The notes under the pieces: model-generated | The model's database searches: none | Seen by the model: the letters and a program-made list of their open reading frames with translations, nothing else | Told to the model about the DNA's origin: nothing | Part shown: positions 6,054 to 15,259 of the stretch, in pieces | How positions within the stretch are numbered: the first letter of the stretch is position 1 | How the letters are laid out: every line of letters begins with the position of its first letter | Source: CAZOMR01 sp964580655 | GTDB taxonomy: Bacteria; RBG-13-61-14; CAZOMR01 | Length of the DNA: 20,275 nt | Direction of reading: 5' to 3' | Assembly (NCBI GenBank): GCA_964580655.1 | Contig: CAZOMR010000025.1 | Location: 1 to 20,275 of the forward strand | Translations under genes and position numbers: made by a program

Positions 6054-8256
6054 ATCTTTTCTTGTCCTTTTCGGCCTTAATCGGAAGAGCATTGCTTTCG
6101 CTCTTTATCACTTCGGGAGTCTCGGGTTTTGGTCTGGGCTTCGGGCACTCCGGGATCTTTTCAATAAGCGGGATGTAGGTGCGGAATTCCGGCTTATGCC
6201 ACGCCCCCTTGACACGGGCATAATACCCGAACAGGGCCTCCTGGGCGATATTGATCAGGTCCCCGATCAGGGGGATAGGCTTGGTGACGGTAGAGATGCC
6301 CTCAAGCGGATAGACAGCTACCCATAGATCAAGCTTTTCCTTGACCAGATTCACGCTCCCCGCGGCATGTGCCTCCAGGTTCCAGTTTCTTATCACAATG
6401 TCGTCAAAATACACAACCCCGTCCCGGATGATCATCTCGGCTTTGAGCTTTTCAAAATATCGGCCGTATTTCTCCTGGTCCAGCGGGACTCCCAGAAACC
6501 CAAGCAGGCGCGCGCCCATGCTATACCCGATAAACTCGCCCCGCTTGATTTTCACCTTGAATTTGCCGTTGAGTGAGCGCATGTTGAATTGGCCTTCTTT
6601 GATACCGCCAAAGACATACCCGTCGAAGTAAGTTCTCCCGTCAATGAAAAAATCTATTCCGAAAAGCTCCTTAAAGAGGCGGGCCAACTTCATCCCGTTA
6701 GTTTTTCCCTCAATCATATACATCACGCTATCGCGCTGACTGAAATCCACCCAGCTTGCGACATCTTCATACCTTGCGTCGCAGGCCTTGAGGGATAGAT
6801 TCGGGAAAAACAGAATCCGGTTTATAAAGCGCCACTCACCATTAAGTTTTTCTATCTGGAAATCTTTATAGTTTGCTTTAGTGATCGCGACCATGCCCCC
6901 CCAGCGGGTGCGCATGGGTGGAAGCGGCTGACCCGCGACCCCCGGGGGCTCTTTGCTCGACCGGGAATAGAAAAGCCTGCCCAGATCAATTCCCCCGCCA
7001 CTGGTGTTGATATAAAATTCAGGGTATTGAGAGCTCTGGGCTTTTGACCATGAGGCTCTCGGGAGGTAAACGAGTTCGGCTTTTATCGGCTTGCCCGCTA
7101 TGATCACCTCGGTATCAGGGATTCTGACAGTCCCGTCCTTGATGCTTGCCGTGCCGCTGAATCCGGAGATCGGCGCGATTACCATGCCGGGATCAAAACT
7201 TGAGTCAAAGAGCACTGCCTTGAGCTTATATGATAGGTGCGGCTTCTTCTTACCGGCCGGCCATTTCAGGGAAAGAGCGACCTGGCCTTTTCCAGCGAAA
7301 GACATCTTCTCAAGCAGATCAGACCGCTTGATCGGAAGCGAGAGCACAAGCCCGCGTATCTCTTGAATAAGCAGATCAAGGTTGAGATCAGACTCAACCG
7401 CAAAACCCTTATCCCCTCGACTGATCCGCATCATTCCGGAGTTGATGATGTTATTGGCTCCCCAGCCGCCACGCAGGTCCTCCAGTCGAAGCCCCTGGAA
7501 AGCTGGATCGAATACAAGCTTGCCCTTGATTTCAAGCAGTTTGTCCGACCTGGACCCGGTTGCACCGGTTTGCGGGAAAATCGTGTTCAAAACAAAATCC
7601 GCCGCATCCTGGTTTTCCAGGCTCTCCAGGATCATGTCCACGCCGATCAAGTGCATCGGAGCGAGAAAAAGAGGTTTCCGCCTTTTTTCATCCTTGAGCG
7701 TCAGGTCCGCGTTGTTAATCACTACGCGTTCCAGATGCAAAAGAACCTCTTTCATTCCCCCTGTCTTCGGGATGTAGGGACGGAGCCTTTCCATGATCCA
7801 GCACTTCGTGCCTTTCGGCGCTATCTCCGGGCACGGTTTATGCCGCGGCTTTTTCAATACCCCCTTCAGGTTCCACTGGCCTTCGCTGGCCCGGCGAAAG
7901 GTGACTACAGGGCTCTCCAGAATCATCTCCTTTGCAGAAAGCCTTCTCTGCCCCCACAACCGATGATGGTCTATGACCACCTTCAGGCTTTTTGCATGGA
8001 AAGAGTCAGGCCCAGGCTCGCCATCCGGGTCTGACACATTTATCTTTATATCCCGGAACTGCACGCCCAGTCCTGGATAAAAGATCGGAGCGATAACCCC
8101 TACCTGGACATCCGCATTCAGCCGATCCTCAAGCCACCCCTCCAGGCTCTCGCGATACCTGCCTGGATTAAGGGATCGCACACCCCACCATAGAGCCCCG
8201 GCCAGCGCCGCGGCCGCGACCACGATGATGAGCACAGGGATCAGCCGTTTCAACAT
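6052..8256 (-). CDS. AsmA-family envelope protein
   Basis: Protein of 734 aa with an N-terminal membrane anchor (about residues 5-26) and a long periplasmic part. The N-terminal AsmA-type domain (to about residue 200) reads through a GLGVQFRDIKI stretch and a LESPVVTFRR block. The C-terminal region (about 560-690) has the AsmA/YhdP-type pattern of RGEF, LKAEMIIRDGVVYFDDIVI and AAGSVNLVKEKLDL. Such proteins are long beta-groove proteins, several of which move phospholipid between inner and outer membrane. Specific function here is inferred only from family. A proline- and lysine-rich tail ends the protein. The ATG at 8254-8256 has only a weak, distant AAGAGG. It lies 22 nt after the truncated glycosyltransferase ORF, in the same direction. 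Confidence 0.85.
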   Translation of the reverse strand: MLKRLIPVLIIVVAAAALAGALWWGVRSLNPGRYRESLEGWLEDRLNADVQVGVIAPIFYPGLGVQFRDIKINVSDPDGEPGPDSFHAKSLKVVIDHHRLWGQRRLSAKEMILESPVVTFRRASEGQWNLKGVLKKPRHKPCPEIAPKGTKCWIMERLRPYIPKTGGMKEVLLHLERVVINNADLTLKDEKRRKPLFLAPMHLIGVDMILESLENQDAADFVLNTIFPQTGATGSRSDKLLEIKGKLVFDPAFQGLRLEDLRGGWGANNIINSGMMRISRGDKGFAVESDLNLDLLIQEIRGLVLSLPIKRSDLLEKMSFAGKGQVALSLKWPAGKKKPHLSYKLKAVLFDSSFDPGMVIAPISGFSGTASIKDGTVRIPDTEVIIAGKPIKAELVYLPRASWSKAQSSQYPEFYINTSGGGIDLGRLFYSRSSKEPPGVAGQPLPPMRTRWGGMVAITKANYKDFQIEKLNGEWRFINRILFFPNLSLKACDARYEDVASWVDFSQRDSVMYMIEGKTNGMKLARLFKELFGIDFFIDGRTYFDGYVFGGIKEGQFNMRSLNGKFKVKIKRGEFIGYSMGARLLGFLGVPLDQEKYGRYFEKLKAEMIIRDGVVYFDDIVIRNWNLEAHAAGSVNLVKEKLDLWVAVYPLEGISTVTKPIPLIGDLINIAQEALFGYYARVKGAWHKPEFRTYIPLIEKIPECPKPRPKPETPEVIKSESNALPIKAEKDKKR

Positions 8257-8278
8257 GGTCTGCCCAGAACCTCTTTAA

Positions 8279-8530
8279 TCACAAATTGATCCTCAGGCCG
8301 AAGAGCTTGAACGCCAGCGCGTATACGAAGAATATGCCCGGAAGATTAAAGTGGTATACATCCCGGTAAGGCGATTTGCCTTCCAGGATCAGGGAGCCTA
8401 CATACGCGGCCACTCCCTGGTCCCTTGCAAAGGGAACATGGATTGAGACCAGGCTCAAACCAAGCGTGAGGGGCAATATAAGGACAAGCAGGATCGTCTC
8501 CAGCTTCCCGATAGCCTCTCTGTTATTCAT
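8279..8530 (-). pseudogene. N-terminal remnant of a GT-C (family 39-like) glycosyltransferase
   Basis: An 83-codon ORF with a transmembrane helix (about 11-30), an external loop with ARDQGV and LEGKSPYRDVYHFNLPG, and the start of a second helix. This loop is typical of polyprenyl-phosphate-sugar-dependent GT-C enzymes, where the Arg-Asp pair forms part of the active site. Such enzymes run to several hundred residues and many helices. Here the frame stops after about 80 and the AsmA-like gene begins 22 nt later, so the rest seems deleted. The ribosome-binding site is poor. A genuine two-helix small protein cannot be excluded. Confidence 0.55.
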
Positions 8531-8673
8531 CTATTTCAATCCCCAAAACGCTGTTATTAATGAGAGCAGTTTATAGCAGTCATTTTTTATGCTGACCCGT
8601 TCAATATCTGTGCGAGCGACTTTAGTCACGATGGCTCAAATTGTTCTAAAACTTTCCGCAATCTTATTTTTAG

Positions 8674-9651
8674 TCAATAGATATAAACCGGTGTTCCAAC
8701 ATCCACCATCCGGTAGACCTTGTTCAGGTCTTTTGCGTTCATGCGGATACACCCGTGACTCCTCTTTCCGGGCCGGATCCAGCCGGACCGGGTGCCGTGT
8801 ATAGCGTAGCCATCTCCGAGGCTGATCTTATACTTGCCCAATACTCCGGGCACAGCCCTTTGTCTGCGCGACATCCGCGAAGGAGGCTTAAGCCCTCTTT
8901 CATACCACACCCAGTTGGGTTTATACCAGAGGGGATTCTTCTGCTTCCTCCGCACATGAAAGACGCCACGGGGTGTCCGGAAATCCTTATACCTGCGCAA
9001 AGACGGCAAATATGTCCGGCCCTTCCCGCTAACTACAGGAAAATCATAGAGACTCTGCGTGCCCATTTTTATCTTCAGGCGGTTCCTGGCCAGGTCAACT
9101 TCAAGGTAGGCCTTTCCTGAATCCACTGTGCCCTGGAGTTCTTGAAGCTGATCCCGAAGAAACTCGTTTTCCCCCGGAAGAGCCTGCCAGCGCTTAAAAT
9201 GCGAAATGAAACCCTTTTCATCCGACCCGGAGGTAAGCGAGCTCAAGCCACCCTTTGAGTCCATGAGCAAAACGCCAGCGTAACTGCCATCCTGGAGCCA
9301 GTTCGCGGCACGGTGCCATGTCTCGAAATCCTTGCTCAGGGCAAGGCTGAACCGGCCCTTGATCCTTTCCCAACCACCGTTCCCCAAGCCTGGCCCGGCC
9401 GCAACCGCGCATGAGATCATGGCGATCACCATGGTGCTTATAAGCACAGTCGTTAAAAGCCACATCCGGTTTCGCCTGCGGGATATTGATCTCTTCTCGT
9501 CGGACCTCGCTTTGGCCCTGTCCCTCCTTTTCTGGTCAATGAGAAGGCACATCACCCGCTCCGGGCAAAAGCAAGGACAGAGAAAAAATTCCGCCACCTC
9601 CCGCTCATTATGAGTGCGAAGAAGCGCCTGCAATGCCCATCGGTACTTCAT
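8674..9651 (-). CDS. Membrane-anchored L,D-transpeptidase (YkuD family)
   Basis: Envelope enzyme of 325 aa that forms 3-3 peptidoglycan cross-links or links proteins to peptidoglycan. A basic cytoplasmic region (1-62) precedes one transmembrane helix (about 64-85). The YkuD domain (about 181-325) contains the active-site pattern H285-G and S298-H-G-C301-I-R303, with C301 the nucleophile. AYLEVDLARNRLKI (181-194) is its typical opening strand. The start at 9649-9651 is supported by AGGAGGG eight bases upstream. The 62-residue cytoplasmic extension is longer than usual and contains CPCFC (25-29), of unknown meaning. It follows the MmgE/PrpD gene after 77 nt containing a GC-rich hairpin, so it may be a separate unit. 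Which L,D-transpeptidase reaction it performs cannot be told. Confidence 0.9.
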   Translation of the reverse strand: MKYRWALQALLRTHNEREVAEFFLCPCFCPERVMCLLIDQKRRDRAKARSDEKRSISRRRNRMWLLTTVLISTMVIAMISCAVAAGPGLGNGGWERIKGRFSLALSKDFETWHRAANWLQDGSYAGVLLMDSKGGLSSLTSGSDEKGFISHFKRWQALPGENEFLRDQLQELQGTVDSGKAYLEVDLARNRLKIKMGTQSLYDFPVVSGKGRTYLPSLRRYKDFRTPRGVFHVRRKQKNPLWYKPNWVWYERGLKPPSRMSRRQRAVPGVLGKYKISLGDGYAIHGTRSGWIRPGKRSHGCIRMNAKDLNKVYRMVDVGTPVYIY

Positions 9652-9684
9652 CTAATTATCCCTCCTGGGTCGGATTTATCCTTC

Positions 9685-9697
9685 GCCCCTGCGGGGC
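9685..9697. other. GC-rich hairpin between MmgE/PrpD and L,D-transpeptidase genes
   Basis: GCCCC (9685-9689) and GGGGC (9693-9697) form a tight stem with a 3-nt loop. On the minus strand, the direction of both genes, no T-run follows, so it is not a normal intrinsic terminator. It could attenuate read-through or stabilise the upstream transcript end. Confidence 0.4.
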
Positions 9698-9728
9698 TTT
9701 AGGAGAATAGATAATCCTAACCGGCATC

Positions 9729-11411
9729 TCATGAAAGGCAGGTCGCATGTAATAGCTCCTGCGCCGAGCCAATCTCTTCCAGCATATCCGCGCGATCAAG
9801 CATGTCCTTTACCTTTTCGGAAGAAAGAGCCCGACCAGCTTCCCTGGCATATTTTTCTTTCACTAAAGCGCATGTCTCTTCAAATGGATGTCCCGGGCCG
9901 CCTAATGGGATGTCCTGTTGATGCGTAAATTTCGTGCCATCCTTGAGCGTGACTGTCACCCGCGCGGAAAAGGGCATGGTAAAATTCTCTAAAGATATGT
10001 CGCCAAGATCGTAACCCCGTGCCTTGACTCCCTTATCTTCAGCGATCAATCGTTTTCCAGCCTCGCGCTTTATGCCCTGCCAGAGCCTTGAGCGCATCTC
10101 CGGACCGGACTCGCGCCAGAACTCGATGAGCTCGCCGGGGCCCAGGCCCATCTTTCTCTGATATTGCCTCTGAATCCTGCGCCCGGCCCTTGCCGCGCCG
10201 ACCAGATTGATCTCTTTTAGCAAGCGAGGAAGATCAAGCGTTTCATTCATTTTGCCCACCATCTGGGCGGTCAGATTGAGATCGTGTTTCAGCACCACCC
10301 TGTCCGCAAGCCGCCTTATCATATCGCCATGGGCCTTCAGGTTCGCAGGCTCAAGATTCTCGCCAGAAAGCCGCCCCTTGAGCAGGCAGATGGCCACATT
10401 GGCCGGAATGGAGAAGTTGATGCTGACAGGGTTAAGGACATCAAATGCCTCTCCCACCTTGCTCAGGTGGTCCATCTCCGTAGTCAGGGTCGTGGCCTCA
10501 ACCAGGACATCCTTGACCTGATCCGGGTCAAGCTCGTGACCTGTCTGCTTTTGGTAGTCATCCCGAATCTTCAACACCGCATCCACTGTTGTGTCAATAT
10601 AAGCGCATCCGGGATATATCTTGTAGGCAAGTGTATCCGTGACCCAGGCCCTGCCCAGGCCGGAGACCATGAATTCAAGAGGGTAGTATGAAAAATTCTG
10701 GAAGAACCCCTGTCGGTTCTCCAGCAGGTCCAATGCCCCTGTGAAGCCCTGCTCGGCCAACAGCGCGGCCTGAACCCCGGTCATCGAGGGCGTGGCTGGG
10801 GTAAGGAGCTTGGAGTCAGGGCCCATGAATCCGGGCATGAGCACATAGGTGGGCTGATACATGCTGACAGCCATGGCATGGGCCGTCTTCTCCGCGGAAA
10901 GCCCGAGCAGTTTGGCAGAGGCCGCGGCAGACCCGATGAGATGAATGAATGACCAGGCCTGGCCGTTGTGCGGGCCTAGAAGGACCGATGCACCTATCCT
11001 TCCTTCTATCTCGTTGGCCGCAACCTGCGCGGTGATGCAATCTTGAATTGAATTCCCGTCCCGCTCAGAAAGCAGGAGAGCAACCAGGACAGCCGAGTGA
11101 CCGGTGTGTCCGAAGAGAAGATAGTCATCATAGTCCTGGGCCACGCTCAGGGCAGTATTGGCAAAAACCGCATTCAAGAGCGAGGCCTTCTTCCCGGAAG
11201 GGATAAGCGAACAGGGCCCCCCGGTATCCCAGGCCTGGACCGCGGCAAGAATTCTTTTGCCAGCATCGGTATGAGAGGATGAGTGAACCGCGGCGAGCAC
11301 GCTGAGTATCTGGAGCCGCGCCTTTTTCAGCACACTCGCCGGGATGTCCTCGTAGCGCAGAGTGCTAACCCACTGGGCAACTTGAGGGATCAAGGCCGAT
11401 TTATCAGGCAT
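9729..11411 (-). CDS. MmgE/PrpD family protein
   Basis: Protein of 560 aa of the MmgE/PrpD fold, which includes 2-methylcitrate dehydratase and cis-aconitate decarboxylase. Family features are the VAQDYDDYLLFGHTGHSAVLVALL segment (about 108-131, with conserved Asp and His residues), NGQAWSFIHLIGSAAASAKLLGL, KIYPGCAYIDTTVDAVL and the C-terminal PLGGPGHPF. It is longer than typical members of about 450 aa because of extra sequence in the second half (about 400-490). No prpB, prpC or other propionate gene is near, so the substrate is unknown. Its ATG lies 2 nt after the lipoprotein stop, with AAGAGGA just upstream, so it is translationally coupled to the end of the chemosensory operon. Placement of a metabolic enzyme there is unusual. 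Confidence 0.85.
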   Translation of the reverse strand: MPDKSALIPQVAQWVSTLRYEDIPASVLKKARLQILSVLAAVHSSSHTDAGKRILAAVQAWDTGGPCSLIPSGKKASLLNAVFANTALSVAQDYDDYLLFGHTGHSAVLVALLLSERDGNSIQDCITAQVAANEIEGRIGASVLLGPHNGQAWSFIHLIGSAAASAKLLGLSAEKTAHAMAVSMYQPTYVLMPGFMGPDSKLLTPATPSMTGVQAALLAEQGFTGALDLLENRQGFFQNFSYYPLEFMVSGLGRAWVTDTLAYKIYPGCAYIDTTVDAVLKIRDDYQKQTGHELDPDQVKDVLVEATTLTTEMDHLSKVGEAFDVLNPVSINFSIPANVAICLLKGRLSGENLEPANLKAHGDMIRRLADRVVLKHDLNLTAQMVGKMNETLDLPRLLKEINLVGAARAGRRIQRQYQRKMGLGPGELIEFWRESGPEMRSRLWQGIKREAGKRLIAEDKGVKARGYDLGDISLENFTMPFSARVTVTLKDGTKFTHQQDIPLGGPGHPFEETCALVKEKYAREAGRALSSEKVKDMLDRADMLEEIGSAQELLHATCLS

Positions 11412-11413
11412 GC

Positions 11414-11959
11414 TTATTCCTCTTGCGATGGGGTCTGAAACGACCAGTGTTTCAGGCGGTCCTTGCCTGCCGGGATGATCTTATCGTCAATCAGCACATA
11501 CTCTGAATCGCGAAAGAAAGCGGAAAGATCCCCTGCACGGGCATAAGCCTCTGCCTCCTGTGGCCTTACTCCCCAGACCATAACATCCCGTCCCTTTTCA
11601 GGCTCTGGCTGAATCTGGATGATCCAGAACTCAATGCCTTCCTTATATCCGGGCTCTCTGGTCATCAGCACGAAGGCTTTGGCGGCCATGTTTATTGCCT
11701 TCTCCAGGGTGTATTCCGGAACATAGGCCACGAGATTCAGTGTGGGTGAAATCTCGCGGTAGAGATAGAATTTATCATTGAGCAATCCCGGCAAGGCGTC
11801 CCTGATGTCCCCCGGGATCGGCCAGACCTCCGGCTTGATCTCCCGGTATTCGCGCTTCGGCTCTTTCTCCTTGGGCTCCGGAGACCCTTGAGGCTGAAAG
11901 CAGGCTGAGAAGAATAAGCAGGCTAAAACCAGCCAGACTATCCGTATCTTTTCCACCAT
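11414..11959 (-). CDS. Lipoprotein of unknown function
   Basis: Predicted lipoprotein of 181 aa. A hydrophobic signal segment (5-19) ends in the lipobox FSAC with C20 as the lipidated residue. A charged, proline-rich linker (22-46) leads to a mixed alpha/beta region. I recognise no family. The residue after Cys is Phe, not Asp, so outer-membrane sorting is likely. The ATG at 11957-11959 has GGGGAGGA just upstream; another ATG four bases earlier is in a different frame. It lies 18 nt after cheB and 2 nt before the MmgE/PrpD gene. Confidence 0.75.
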   Translation of the reverse strand: MVEKIRIVWLVLACLFFSACFQPQGSPEPKEKEPKREYREIKPEVWPIPGDIRDALPGLLNDKFYLYREISPTLNLVAYVPEYTLEKAINMAAKAFVLMTREPGYKEGIEFWIIQIQPEPEKGRDVMVWGVRPQEAEAYARAGDLSAFFRDSEYVLIDDKIIPAGKDRLKHWSFQTPSQEE

Positions 11960-11977
11960 CCATTCCTCCCCTCTCGT

Positions 11978-13024
11978 TTATCTTCCTAGAACGCGCAGGA
12001 TCGCGGCAGGGATTTCCGACAAGGGCAAGACCTCATCCGCCGCGCCTGCATCAATAGCGGCCCTGGGCATTCCAAATATCACGGAAGTGGATTCATCCTG
12101 AACAATGGTATAGCCCTTCAGATCATGAATTTTTCTCATCCCCTCTGCGCCGTCCTTGCCCATGCCTGTCAACAGCACTGCAAGCGAGTTCTCGCCGTAA
12201 TAGTTGGCCACTGAATCGAAGAGCACATCCACGGAAGGTCGGCAGGCATTTACCGGATCATCCTGGGAGAGATGAACACGATTCTTCTCCACAACCAGAT
12301 GCTGGTCCGTCGGGGCAAGGTAGGCTTCCCCGGCCCGAAGCATCTGCCCTTCGGTCGCTATCGTGATCTTGAGACTGGCCTCCCTGCTGAGCCATTCAGC
12401 CATGCCCTCTGCAAAGCTAGGCGCAATATGCTGGACAATTACAATGGGCGTGCGAATGTTTGCGGGAATCTCTCGAAAGATTTCCACCAGTGCCCGCGGT
12501 CCGCCCGTGGATGCGCCGAATGCAAGCACCTGGCGCCTGATTTTATCCGGCGCAGGGGCCGGCAGGGGGGCCTTCCTTGCCTCTTTAGTCTTAGCCCTCT
12601 TTTTTCCGCGAACATGAGAGATCACGTGGATACGACTCAGGAGCCTGATCTTCGCCACAAGGTCCTGCCTCACTGTCTCTTGGCTCCCTGCGATGATATT
12701 GGATGGTTTTCCCAGTACATCCAGTGCACCGCGGGAGATGGCCTGGAAGGCTATGTCCATCTCCTTGTTATTCACAGCGGAGCTGAATACCAGGATCGGT
12801 GTGGGATAGTGCGCCATGATCTGCTCGGTGGCCGCAAGGCCGTCCATCCCCGGCATGAGGACATCCATTGTGATGAGGTCCGGTTGAAGGATCCTGGCTT
12901 TTTCAACCGCGTCCCTGCCATCGCTGGCCTCGCCGATCACCTGCATGTCCGGCTCGCCCTCCACTATGTCCCGGAGCACTTCCCGCACCAGGGCAGAATC
13001 ATCGGCAATAAGAACACTGATCAT
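11978..13024 (-). CDS. cheB: Chemoreceptor glutamate methylesterase/deamidase CheB
   Basis: CheB of 348 aa removes methyl groups from chemoreceptor glutamates when phosphorylated. The receiver domain (1-125) has D8/D9, D54 and K106-P107. A basic and proline-rich linker (about 138-163) joins it to the methylesterase domain, with catalytic S172 (GASTGG), H199 (VQHI) and D291 (GMGKDGAEG). It is intact. The gene starts 6 nt after the cheA stop. It pairs with the cheR at the head of the operon, so this system should act on methylated receptors, none of which is encoded in the window. Confidence 0.96.
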   Translation of the reverse strand: MISVLIADDSALVREVLRDIVEGEPDMQVIGEASDGRDAVEKARILQPDLITMDVLMPGMDGLAATEQIMAHYPTPILVFSSAVNNKEMDIAFQAISRGALDVLGKPSNIIAGSQETVRQDLVAKIRLLSRIHVISHVRGKKRAKTKEARKAPLPAPAPDKIRRQVLAFGASTGGPRALVEIFREIPANIRTPIVIVQHIAPSFAEGMAEWLSREASLKITIATEGQMLRAGEAYLAPTDQHLVVEKNRVHLSQDDPVNACRPSVDVLFDSVANYYGENSLAVLLTGMGKDGAEGMRKIHDLKGYTIVQDESTSVIFGMPRAAIDAGAADEVLPLSEIPAAILRVLGR

Positions 13025-13030
13025 GTTCGC

Positions 13031-15253
13031 TCACTCACCTATCAATCTTTTTACAGTTTCCAGCAGGACATCCTGGTCAAATGTTTTCTTTACGATGTAA
13101 GCCTGCGCTCCCACCTTTATCCCGGTACGCTTGTCCTGGTCCGAAGCGCGGGATGTGATAATGATCACTGGCACCTCCTGCGTCTTCTCTATCTCTCGCA
13201 AACGGCGTGTCAATTCAAAGCCGTCAATCCTCGGCATCTCTATATCCACCACGAACAGGTGATAGTCCGCGGTCTCGATCATATCGAGCGCCTCCTGTCC
13301 GTCCACGGCCAGGTCAACCTGGTATCCGGCCCGCTCCAGTATATTCTTTTCCACTATCCGTGAGGTGATGGAATCATCAATAACCAGTATCTTCCTGGCC
13401 GGCCTCCCGGCCTCGACCTTCTTGCGTACCACTGTTGTGATCTCCCCTTCTGCGGCCTGGAAGATGTCAAACACATTCAGGATCAGGGCCGGCTCGCCTT
13501 CCCGGAGTATCGTGGCTCCGGAGATATACTGCACGCTCTTAAGATGCGATCCGAGGGTTTTGACTATCACCTCCTGGTCGCGCAGTATAGTATCCACGGC
13601 AAGGGCCAGTTTCTGCTGGCGAAAACGCAGGATCACAAGAAAGATGTAATCCTCATGAGTGCGCATGGGCCTCAGTATCCTTTTTTCTGGAAGACCGAGT
13701 AGATCGAGCAGGTGCACCACTGTTATCACCTGGCCGCGGTGAGATACCACCTCCTTGTTCCGCTCGGTCTTGAGGTCCTTGAGTTGCATTCGGAGGCTTT
13801 CTTCCACGAAGTTAAGGGGAATCGCATAGATTTCATCGCCAGCCGTGACCAGCAGGCAGTTGATTATCGCGAGCGTCAGGGGAACCTCCATAGTGACACG
13901 GGTGCCTTTGTCCTGCCAGGTTTCGATCCACAGATCGCCTCGCAGGTTTTCAAGATTGCTCTTGACCACATCCAGGCCCACGCCGCGGCCTGAGAGGTCA
14001 GTGATGATGGCGCTCGTGGAGAATCCCGGCAAAAGCGTCAGATAGATGATCTCTTCATCGCTCATCTCCTCGGCCGCCTCTGGATCAATAAGGTTACGCT
14101 TCAGCGCGACCTCCCGGATATTCTTGACATCCATGCCCTGGCCATCGTCGCTTACCTCGATCACCACGCCGTTCGCCCGCGGGTAAGCGCGAATGTCAAT
14201 GGTCCCGGATTCGGCTTTTCCGCGGGACTTTCTCACATCCGGGGCTTCTATCCCGTGATCACAGCAATTCCGGATCAGATGAATCAAAGGCCCTCGCAAC
14301 TCCTCCAACATCCTCCTGTCAAGTTCGGTCTCTCCTCCGAAAAGATTCAGCTCGATCTTTTTGCCCATATCACGGGCCACATCGCGGACGAACCGCGGGA
14401 ATTCCTCAAACAGTGTGCTTATCGGCAACATGCGCAGGGACAGCGCATGGGTCTGCATCTCCTGGGTGTTGTAGTCAAGTTCAATAAGATCCTCGGAGAA
14501 CTCCTGGTGAAAGCCCTGCAATGCCACGCGAAGTTCCTGGAGCTTTCTCCTGCCTTCCTCCCTGTGGCCGTCAACGAAATACTCCTGCCACTTGCCCAGT
14601 ATCTGATCCAATTCCTCGATAAAACTCCTGGAGCGATATGACCTGGTCTCCAGCTTGTTTTTATTCAGGATAAGCTCTCCGGCAAGGTTCACAAGCTGGT
14701 CCATGCGACCAGCCTCTACCCGGATGGTATCCAGTTGAGCCTTCAGCGGCTCCTCTTTCGGCGCCTGCCCCGAAGGTTCCGCCCTGGATTCCAATTCCTC
14801 AGCCGCCTCCGATTCATCCTTTGTCTCTTTTTCTGGTCCGGGCTTTCTCGCTTTTTTCTTCACAGGGGCCTCGCGGGTCTTTGTCACCCTGGCTTCATAT
14901 TCCTTGACATTGACAGTGGGTTTTTTTCCAGAGGTCATCTCGGAAACGAGCTGATTGATGCTATCAGTTCCCTCGAAGAGCAAGTCCATGACCCCGGACT
15001 CCACTGCCAGTTCGCCCTTTTCAACATCCTTGAATATGTCCTCCATTTTGTGGGCGATCGTGCCTATCTCCTCAAGTCCGAGCATCCGGGCCGAGCCTTT
15101 CAAGGTGTGGGCACTGCGCAGGAGCACCTGGATAAGATCGGCCCTTTCAGGATTCTTCTCAAGCTCGAGCAGACCCTCATTCAGATTCTTCAGGTGCTCA
15201 TCGGCTTCTTCTCGAAAAATTTTTAGATACTTCTGTTTTTTGTCATCAGCCAT
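13031..15253 (-). CDS. cheA: Hybrid chemotaxis histidine kinase CheA with C-terminal receiver
   Basis: CheA of 740 aa, the kinase of the chemosensory array. The Hpt domain has phosphorylated H49 (SAHTLKGSARML). An acidic/basic low-complexity linker (about 115-170) replaces the usual P2 CheY-docking domain. Then come the dimerisation domain (about 175-280), the ATPase domain (N box with N329, G1 DDGQGMD, G2 GRGVGLD), a CheW-like P5 domain (about 465-605) and a receiver (about 620-740) with D626/D627, D670 and K722. The fused receiver and missing P2 are typical of WspE/FrzE/PilL-like systems. The receiver may be an internal phosphate sink. It lies between receiver-PATAN and cheB with 6-nt gaps on both sides. 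Confidence 0.96.
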   Translation of the reverse strand: MADDKKQKYLKIFREEADEHLKNLNEGLLELEKNPERADLIQVLLRSAHTLKGSARMLGLEEIGTIAHKMEDIFKDVEKGELAVESGVMDLLFEGTDSINQLVSEMTSGKKPTVNVKEYEARVTKTREAPVKKKARKPGPEKETKDESEAAEELESRAEPSGQAPKEEPLKAQLDTIRVEAGRMDQLVNLAGELILNKNKLETRSYRSRSFIEELDQILGKWQEYFVDGHREEGRRKLQELRVALQGFHQEFSEDLIELDYNTQEMQTHALSLRMLPISTLFEEFPRFVRDVARDMGKKIELNLFGGETELDRRMLEELRGPLIHLIRNCCDHGIEAPDVRKSRGKAESGTIDIRAYPRANGVVIEVSDDGQGMDVKNIREVALKRNLIDPEAAEEMSDEEIIYLTLLPGFSTSAIITDLSGRGVGLDVVKSNLENLRGDLWIETWQDKGTRVTMEVPLTLAIINCLLVTAGDEIYAIPLNFVEESLRMQLKDLKTERNKEVVSHRGQVITVVHLLDLLGLPEKRILRPMRTHEDYIFLVILRFRQQKLALAVDTILRDQEVIVKTLGSHLKSVQYISGATILREGEPALILNVFDIFQAAEGEITTVVRKKVEAGRPARKILVIDDSITSRIVEKNILERAGYQVDLAVDGQEALDMIETADYHLFVVDIEMPRIDGFELTRRLREIEKTQEVPVIIITSRASDQDKRTGIKVGAQAYIVKKTFDQDVLLETVKRLIGE

Positions 15254-15259
15254 TCCAAC

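Noticed and set aside
8531..8673. Terminator or small RNA after the L,D-transpeptidase gene
   Set aside because: I see only tiny stems without a T-run; nothing supports a call.
12272..13363. Long plus-strand open frame (363 codons) opposite cheB and the end of cheA
   Set aside because: Fully antisense to two intact genes; its product has no recognisable motif and no ribosome-binding site. It is a codon-usage shadow.
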